Assembly (NCBI GenBank): GCA_017559885.1
Contig: JAFYQN010000099.1
Coordinates: 1 to 7,397, forward strand
Reading direction: 5' to 3'
Length of the DNA: 7,397 bases
Origin: Clostridia bacterium
GTDB taxonomy: Bacteria > Bacillota > Clostridia > Oscillospirales > Acutalibacteraceae
Part shown: positions 1 to 3,955 of the stretch, in pieces
Position numbering within the stretch: the first letter of the stretch is position 1
Layout of the letters: each line of letters opens with the position of its first letter
The notes under the pieces: model-generated
What the model saw: the letters and a program-made list of their open reading frames with translations, nothing else
Database searches by the model: none
Told to the model about the DNA's origin: nothing
Program-made: the position numbers and the translations under genes

Positions 1-96
1 AACATCAAGTTGCTGATTCAAAAAAGAGCCAACTTTAAGCACGTGACCCTCTAAAACGGTGCCTTCACTTAGTATTTTTTGTTCTAAAGCAATCAC
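1..96 (-). CDS. xpt: Xanthine phosphoribosyltransferase, N-terminal part (cut by window edge)
   Basis: Xpt is a cytosolic purine-salvage enzyme that joins xanthine to PRPP to make XMP. Only the first 32 codons are in the window and the frame stays open to base 1. The translated start (MIALEQKILSEG, then VLEGHVLKVGSFLNQQLDV) closely resembles the N-terminus of Bacillus subtilis Xpt as I remember it (LKRKIEEEGVVL, then QVLKVDSFLNHQID). The start codon is GTG at 96-94, chosen because AGGGGG (110-105) lies 8 bases upstream and the codons before it offer no other start. The leader carries a guanine riboswitch and an intrinsic terminator, the classical control of xpt, which independently supports the call. 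The PRPP-binding loop and catalytic residues lie beyond the window, so completeness cannot be judged. Whether a xanthine permease follows, as in xpt-pbuX operons, cannot be seen. Confidence 0.9.
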   Translation of the reverse strand, partial: MIALEQKILSEGTVLEGHVLKVGSFLNQQLDV

Positions 97-104
97 AAGC
101 TCGA

Positions 105-110
105 CCCCCT
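105..110 (-). promoter_or_regulatory. Ribosome binding site of xpt
   Basis: AGGGGG on the minus strand, 8 bases before the GTG start. It directly abuts the T-run of the riboswitch terminator (118-111), so a transcript terminated there ends just before the ribosome binding site. This site decides the GTG start. Confidence 0.75.
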
Positions 111-150
111 AAAAAAAAGCATAGGCAGACTGTAAAAACACAGTCTGCCT
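111..150 (-). terminator. Intrinsic terminator of the xpt riboswitch expression platform
   Basis: On the minus strand an 11-bp perfect stem pairs 150-140 (AGGCAGACTGT) with 133-123 (ACAGTCTGCCT) around a 6-base loop. It is followed by ATGC and eight T residues (118-111). It lies between the purine aptamer and the xpt ribosome binding site, where the OFF-state terminator of a transcriptional riboswitch is expected. The 4-base gap between stem and T-run is slightly unusual. A competing 5-bp pairing, AGTCT (160-156) with AGACT (146-142), would break the base of the terminator's 5' strand and is a weak antiterminator candidate. Confidence 0.88.
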
Positions 151-165
151 TTATAAGACTTTAAA

Positions 166-230
166 CCAATAGTCGCAACTTATGGCGTTGCGGTAGAAAC
201 TCTTGGACCATACATCCAAAATTATATTGG
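166..230 (-). ncRNA. Purine (guanine-class) riboswitch aptamer
   Basis: All three helices and the conserved junctions can be read. P1 pairs CCAATA (230-225) with TATTGG (171-166). P2 is TTGGA/TCCAA closing the 7-base loop TGTATGG. P3 is CGCAAC/GTTGCG closing the 7-base loop GCCATAA, so the loop GG and CC pairs needed for the L2-L3 kissing contact are present. J2/3 contains GTTTCTAC. The discriminator base before the P1 3' strand (GCGAC-TATTGG) is C at 172, the guanine/hypoxanthine-binding state; adenine switches carry T there. In this family guanine binding stabilises P1 and favours the downstream terminator, turning xpt off when guanine is plentiful. Confidence 0.95.
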
Positions 231-258
231 CAAACTGTTTAATTTTTTCTGCAAACAT

Positions 259-287
259 ATCCTACCACAACAAAATGTGTTTGTCAA
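259..287 (-). promoter_or_regulatory. Promoter of the xpt leader
   Basis: On the minus strand, TTGACA (287-282) is a perfect -35 element, followed by a 17-base spacer and TAGGAT (264-259) as the -10 element. Transcription should start near 252-250, about 20 bases before the riboswitch P1 helix and about 155 bases before the GTG start. Copies of ACAAAAT lie in the spacer and just upstream; see the separate repeat entry. Confidence 0.8.
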
Positions 288-307
288 CAGATTTTGTCAC
301 AAAATGT
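270..307. repeat. Three ACAAAAT copies, two forming a dyad, around the xpt -35 element
   Basis: On the plus strand ATTTTGTCACAAAAT (291-305) is a perfect 7-1-7 inverted repeat ending 3 bases upstream of the xpt -35 element. A further ACAAAATGT at 270-278, inside the promoter spacer, repeats 299-307 with a 29-base period. The placement would suit a transcription factor operator. The motif does not match the purine repressor box I know, and the region is AT-rich, so chance is possible. Confidence 0.35.
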
Positions 308-349
308 CGTGGTAATATTGCACAAATTTACGTTATGCAATCAATATAT

Positions 350-1726
350 TTATTGTTTGCCCGTTATACAGTCGGCAACGTATATACCCATTGCGCCCGA
401 TTGTGAGAGTCCACGGCAAATGCCCGAGCCATCACCGATAATGTACACATCATCTATAAGTTCAAACTTGTTGTTCATAAATTCAGGGCGAATAGAATAA
501 TACTTACTTTCGCAACCGTAAAGCAAAGTATCGTCGTTGGCACAACCCGGCGCCACCTTGTCAAGAGCGTAGATTGTTTCTATTATATTAGTAAGTATTC
601 GATGTGGAAGCACAAGTGATATATCGCCAGCGGTTGCCTTAAGGGTTGGTACTACAGTATTTTGCGCCAAACGATGCTCGTTTGTACGTCGACCTCTTAT
701 TAAATCGCCAAAACGTTGTACAAGCACGTTACCATTGCCGATCATATTTGCAAGACGAGAAATATTTTCGGCGTATTCGGTTGGTTGGTTAAACGGCTCT
801 GTAAAACGAATACTTGAAAGTATTGCAAAATTGCAGTTGTCGGTTTTCTTGTCATGTTGTGCATAAGAATGTCCATTGGCGGTTATAATACCATGGTTAT
901 TTTCCGCCGATACAAGACCGCCTTGATTAAAGCAAAACATACGGCAACGGTCTTCAAAGGTTTTGGTTTTATAAAGAATTTTCGGCTCGTAAATTTTAGA
1001 TGAAAATTCACGCCAAATAATATCCTTCATTTCAACACGCACGCCAATATCGATATGATTTGAGTGCATTTTAACATTGTGTGTTTTACAAAAATCTGAT
1101 ACAAAGTTAGCGCCCGAACGACCCGTTGCAATAATTATATTTTTCGCCTTAAACATTTCGCCGTTAACATAGTTAATCAAATATCCGTCCGTTTGTTTTT
1201 CAACCTTGATGCAATCGTAAAAACTATATAGTTTGGTACCTGACTCACGTATTGCGTTTATAAGATTTTGCATTGTTATATAGTTGTTGTCGGTACCAAG
1301 GTGCTTAACGTTCATATCAAGCAATCGAAGATTATTTTGTATACATTTAAGACGAAGTTCATCGTTTGATTTAAATACCTGCGGAATGCCTGAAGTACAG
1401 TATTCATTAAGAATTTTATCAACTTCATCTATATAAAGGTTTGCTGTGTTATCGCCAAGTTCTTCGCCCAATGTACCGCCGTAAGCAGTACCAAGGTTAA
1501 ACTTACCGTCACTAAATGCGCCGGCGCCTGCAAAACCGCTTGTAATACTGCAAATTTTACAGTGAACACAGGTATTGTTTTTACCTGCAGGGCAACTACG
1601 TTTTTCGAGTTCGTTGCCACGCTCGGTTATTGCTATGGTCATATCAGGAGCATTAAGACGCAATCTATATGCCGCCATAAGACCGCCTATGCCGCCGCCA
1701 ATGATAACGGTATCAAACTTTTTCAT
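350..1726 (-). CDS. FAD-dependent dehydrogenase of the COG2509 type
   Basis: A predicted 458-residue cytosolic flavoprotein. Residues 1-35 form an N-terminal Rossmann FAD-binding motif (MKKFDTVIIGGGIGG, glycines 10-15, acidic residue E35 after the second strand). Residues 64-76 read GFAGAGAFSDGKF, characteristic of the COG2509 FAD-dependent dehydrogenases. ATGRSG (200-205) and the C-terminal GDGSGICRGLSQSGAMG (431-447) fit the later FAD-contacting strands. C45, C53, C56 and C59 form a CX7CX2CX2C cluster before the GAGAFSDGK motif that could bind metal or an Fe-S cluster. The substrate is unknown. The start at 1726 was preferred to an in-frame ATG at 1762 because GGAG sits 7 bases before it, whereas the earlier ATG lies inside a hairpin without a ribosome binding site. 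It has its own promoter downstream of enolase. No convincing terminator follows the stop codon. Confidence 0.85.
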   Translation of the reverse strand: MKKFDTVIIGGGIGGLMAAYRLRLNAPDMTIAITERGNELEKRSCPAGKNNTCVHCKICSITSGFAGAGAFSDGKFNLGTAYGGTLGEELGDNTANLYIDEVDKILNEYCTSGIPQVFKSNDELRLKCIQNNLRLLDMNVKHLGTDNNYITMQNLINAIRESGTKLYSFYDCIKVEKQTDGYLINYVNGEMFKAKNIIIATGRSGANFVSDFCKTHNVKMHSNHIDIGVRVEMKDIIWREFSSKIYEPKILYKTKTFEDRCRMFCFNQGGLVSAENNHGIITANGHSYAQHDKKTDNCNFAILSSIRFTEPFNQPTEYAENISRLANMIGNGNVLVQRFGDLIRGRRTNEHRLAQNTVVPTLKATAGDISLVLPHRILTNIIETIYALDKVAPGCANDDTLLYGCESKYYSIRPEFMNNKFELIDDVYIIGDGSGICRGLSQSGAMGIYVADCITGKQ

Positions 1727-1739
1727 AAAATCACTCCAT

Positions 1740-1776
1740 AAAAATGGGCTGCTGACCAACATTGGTCGCAGCCCAT
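1740..1776 (-). terminator. Strong hairpin with short T-run in the FAD-gene leader (terminator or 5' stem-loop)
   Basis: ATGGGCTGC (1776-1768) pairs with GCAGCCCAT (1752-1744), and after a one-base bulge GACCA pairs with TGGTC around a 4-base loop, giving about 14 bp. On the minus strand it runs into TTTTT (1744-1740) and then the GGAG ribosome binding site of the FAD gene. It lies downstream of enolase, so it could end enolase transcripts. However, the FAD-gene promoter lies between enolase and the hairpin, so it is also the first structure in the FAD-gene transcript. The T-run is short, and attenuator or mRNA-stabilising stem-loop are fair alternatives. Confidence 0.55.
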
Positions 1777-1787
1777 ACTGCTTATTT

Positions 1788-1816
1788 ATTTTACAGTAAA
1801 CGTTTTAAATTGTCAA
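1788..1816 (-). promoter_or_regulatory. Promoter of the FAD-dependent dehydrogenase gene
   Basis: On the minus strand, TTGACA (1816-1811) is a perfect -35 element, with a 17-base spacer and TAAAAT (1793-1788) as the -10 element. The start of transcription is expected near 1783-1781, giving a leader of about 55 bases before the ATG at 1726. It begins only 12 bases after the enolase stop codon, so the FAD gene can be expressed independently of enolase. Confidence 0.75.
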
Positions 1817-1833
1817 TGATATAATCATTATTC
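1815..1833. promoter_or_regulatory. AT-rich dyad resembling a Fur/PerR-type box beside the FAD-gene promoter
   Basis: AATGAT (1815-1820) and ATCATT (1824-1829) form a perfect 6-3-6 inverted repeat over the enolase stop codon and the first two bases of the FAD-gene -35 element. Read at 1819-1833, the sequence ATATAATCATTATTC agrees with the PerR consensus TTATAATNATTATAA at 11 of 14 defined positions, and equally well with the Fur consensus TGATAATNATTATCA. In AT-rich DNA this can arise by chance, so it is only a candidate operator. Confidence 0.25.
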
Positions 1834-3075
1834 TTTATGCATTGTGCATTTTATTTCCTTTTCAATTATCAAAAGTCGATTGTATTTTGACACTCGGTCG
1901 GTGCGACACGGCGCGCCTGTTTTAATTTGTCCTGCGTTTGTTGCTACCGCGATATCGGCGATGGTTGTGTCTTCACTCTCGCCCGAACGATGAGAAATAA
2001 CCGCCGCATAACCCTCGCGTTGCGCCATACGAACCACGTCTAACGTTTCGGTTAGTGTGCCTATTTGATTGGGTTTTACAAGTATAGCGTTGGCAACTTC
2101 TTTGTCAAATCCCATTTGTAATCTTTTAGGGTTTGTAACAAATAAATCATCGCCCACAAGCTGTATTTTTTTGCCTAATTCTTGTGTAAGTTGTTGCCAA
2201 CCATCCCAATCGTTTTCACTTAAACCATCTTCAATGGATATTATCGGGTATTTTGTAATCAATTCGCTGTAATACTCAATAAGTTGTTCGGCGGTCATTG
2301 TTTTATCACGTTTTGGTAACGTATATTTTCCGTCGCTCCACCATTCGCTTGAAGCCACGTCTAATGCAAGTTTAATTTTACCGCTATACCCTGCCCTTTG
2401 CACCGCTTGTAAAATAAGTTCTATTGCGGCTTCATCGCTATCTAAATTAGGCGCAAAACCACCCTCGTCACCAACACCTGTTGACAAACCCTGTTCTTTT
2501 AAAATCTTGCCTAAATTATGGTAAATTTCGGCGCACATTTGTAGTCCCTCGGCAAATGATTGGGCATTTTCCGGAATTATCATAAACTCTTGAATATCAA
2601 TATTGTTTGTCGCGTGCGCGCCACCGTTTAAAATATTCATCATAGGTCGTGGAAGTGTGTTGGCGTTTACTCCACCCAAGTATCTATATAGTGGAATTTT
2701 AAGTGTATTTGCCGCCGCTTTTGCCACCGCTAACGATACCGCTAACATTGCGTTTGCGCCAAGACGCGATTTGTTTTGACTACCGTCTGCTTTAATCATA
2801 ATCTCGTCAATTTCACGCTGATTAAAAACACATTTACCACCAAGCAAATTATTGATTTCTCGATTTATATTATCAACCGCCGATTTAACACCCTTGCCCA
2901 TATAACGAGAGTTGTCGTTGTCACGCAGTTCGTGTGCCTCATACATACCGGTAGACGCGCCCGATGGACTTATAGCAAAGCCCTCTGCCCCGTTTTCGCA
3001 TACAACTTTTGCCGCAACTGTGGGATTGCCGCGTGAGTCTAAAACCTCAAAACCTTGAACACTTTTAATTTTCAT
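1828..3075 (-). CDS. eno: Enolase (phosphopyruvate hydratase)
   Basis: Enolase is the cytosolic, Mg-dependent glycolytic enzyme that interconverts 2-phosphoglycerate and phosphoenolpyruvate. The protein has 415 residues, slightly shorter than the usual ~430. Family landmarks are in order: VLDSRGNPTV (11-20), the mobile SGASTG loop (38-43), the proton-transfer glutamate in GDEGGFAPN (E204), metal ligands D239 (LALDVASSE), E282 (SIEDGL) and D309 (VGDDLF), the catalytic lysine K334 in the signature ILVKPNQIGTLTET, SHRSGESEDT (361-370), and substrate lysine K385 in GQIKTGAP. All active-site residues I can check are present, so it should be active. The signature has P335 where V or L is common. 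Start: GGAGG (3087-3083) lies 7 bases before the ATG. It is divergent from rlmB. Confidence 0.97.
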   Translation of the reverse strand: MKIKSVQGFEVLDSRGNPTVAAKVVCENGAEGFAISPSGASTGMYEAHELRDNDNSRYMGKGVKSAVDNINREINNLLGGKCVFNQREIDEIMIKADGSQNKSRLGANAMLAVSLAVAKAAANTLKIPLYRYLGGVNANTLPRPMMNILNGGAHATNNIDIQEFMIIPENAQSFAEGLQMCAEIYHNLGKILKEQGLSTGVGDEGGFAPNLDSDEAAIELILQAVQRAGYSGKIKLALDVASSEWWSDGKYTLPKRDKTMTAEQLIEYYSELITKYPIISIEDGLSENDWDGWQQLTQELGKKIQLVGDDLFVTNPKRLQMGFDKEVANAILVKPNQIGTLTETLDVVRMAQREGYAAVISHRSGESEDTTIADIAVATNAGQIKTGAPCRTDRVSKYNRLLIIEKEIKCTMHKE

Positions 3076-3082
3076 AAAAATA

Positions 3083-3087
3083 CCTCC
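3083..3087 (-). promoter_or_regulatory. Ribosome binding site of eno
   Basis: A perfect GGAGG on the minus strand, 7 bases before the eno ATG. It is the strongest Shine-Dalgarno sequence in the window, fitting a highly expressed glycolytic gene. Confidence 0.8.
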
Positions 3088-3126
3088 ATTTTCTTTAATT
3101 TTACCCTTTATTTTTTTGTTTATGTA

Positions 3127-3135
3127 TGTTATACT
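3127..3135 (+). promoter_or_regulatory. Possible extended -10 promoter for the rlmB operon
   Basis: TGTTATACT contains the extended -10 signature TGn followed by TATACT (3130-3135, one mismatch to TATAAT). The -35 position holds only a weak TTTATT (3107-3112), which is acceptable for extended -10 promoters. Transcription would start near 3142, about 24 bases before rlmB. Its start region overlaps the candidate eno -10 on the other strand. Confidence 0.4.
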
Positions 3136-3146
3136 TATTCTGTATT

Positions 3147-3152
3147 ATTATA
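3147..3152 (-). promoter_or_regulatory. Possible -10 element for eno
   Basis: A perfect TATAAT on the minus strand, giving a leader of about 65 bases before eno. The matching -35 position (about 3170-3176, inside the first codons of rlmB) is poor: TTAAAT at an 18-base spacing is the best I find. The eno promoter should lie in this spacer or just inside rlmB, but the exact site is uncertain. Confidence 0.25.
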
Positions 3153-3165
3153 TATAGGTGATATT

Positions 3166-3936
3166 ATGGAATTTAAAACTCAAGAAAACCTTGACTCAAA
3201 GCAAGGCAATATCATATATGGCAGAAATCCCGTTATGGAGGCGCTTCGTTCAGGTCGCGAAATTGACCGACTTCTAATTGCGCACGGCGTAACGGGCGGT
3301 TCGGTTACCGCAATTCGCGCAAAATGCGCCGCTCGCGGAATTTTAATTAAAGAAATCAGTCCTCAAAAACTTGATTACTACTGTGGAGGCGGTAATCATC
3401 AAGGCGTTGCGGTTATGATTGCAAGTCAGGAATACTCCTCCGTAGAAGAAATTTTAAAAACCGCCGAAGAACGCAGCGAAAAACCTTTTATCGTAATATG
3501 TGATGAAATTGAAGACCCTCACAACTTAGGCGCAATTATTCGTACTGCCGAAGCGTGCGGTGTGCATGGTATAATTATTCCAAAACGTCGTTCGGCATCT
3601 CTTAACGCTACGGTTGAAAAAACGTCGGCAGGCGCGCTCGCTTATATGAAGGTTGCGCGTGTTACCAACATTTCAAATACTATTGATGAACTTAAAGAAA
3701 AAGGTATTTGGGTGTTTGGCGCCGATATGGATGGAAATGAATACACACTGACCGACTATGATATTCCCTGCGCTATCGTTATTGGTAACGAGGGCAAAGG
3801 CATTGGCACACTCGTTGCAAAAAAATGCGACGGTATAATCTCGCTTCCTATGTGTGGCGAAATCAATTCGCTTAACGCGTCGGTTGCGGCAGGCGTACTG
3901 ATGTACGAAGTAGTAAGAAAGAGAAATTTAAAATAA
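3166..3936 (+). CDS. rlmB: 23S rRNA (guanosine-2'-O-)-methyltransferase, RlmB/TrmH family
   Basis: A SpoU/TrmH-family (SPOUT) enzyme of 256 residues that would use S-adenosylmethionine to 2'-O-methylate ribose in RNA, most likely G2251 of 23S rRNA. The N-terminus (IIYGRNPVMEAL, 16-27) opens the RNA-binding SpoU substrate-binding domain, which ends with HQGVAVMI (78-85). The knotted catalytic domain carries motif 1, DPHNLGAIIRTAEACG (117-132, with N120 and catalytic-type R126), motif 2, IVIGNEGKGI (204-213), and motif 3, LPMCGEINSLNASVAAGVL (227-245). These motifs are complete. The ATG at 3166 was chosen because AGGTGAT (3156-3162) precedes it and homology begins there; a longer in-frame start at 3055 would lie inside eno. 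Specificity for G2251 rather than another site is inferred from resemblance to RlmB. It is the first gene of a probable operon. Confidence 0.9.
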   Translation: MEFKTQENLDSKQGNIIYGRNPVMEALRSGREIDRLLIAHGVTGGSVTAIRAKCAARGILIKEISPQKLDYYCGGGNHQGVAVMIASQEYSSVEEILKTAEERSEKPFIVICDEIEDPHNLGAIIRTAEACGVHGIIIPKRRSASLNATVEKTSAGALAYMKVARVTNISNTIDELKEKGIWVFGADMDGNEYTLTDYDIPCAIVIGNEGKGIGTLVAKKCDGIISLPMCGEINSLNASVAAGVLMYEVVRKRNLK

Positions 3937-3955
3937 AAATTGGTGGGAAAACAAA

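Noticed and set aside
166..230. Adenine or 2'-deoxyguanosine riboswitch
   Set aside because: The discriminator base is C, not T, which excludes the adenine class; the core junctions match the ordinary guanine class and the gene downstream is xpt.
317..341. Hairpin ATTGCA/TGCAAT after the FAD-gene stop codon as its terminator
   Set aside because: Only 6 bp with a 13-base loop and no T-run on either strand; it could form by chance in AT-rich DNA.
1727..1762. In-frame upstream ATG at 1762 extending the FAD protein by 12 residues
   Set aside because: It lies inside the stable hairpin, has no ribosome binding site, and the Rossmann motif and GGAG point to the ATG at 1726.
3055..3165. Extended RlmB start at 3055 adding 37 residues
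   Set aside because: It would begin inside eno and add a low-complexity, Phe/Tyr-rich segment with no family similarity; the ATG at 3166 has a ribosome binding site.
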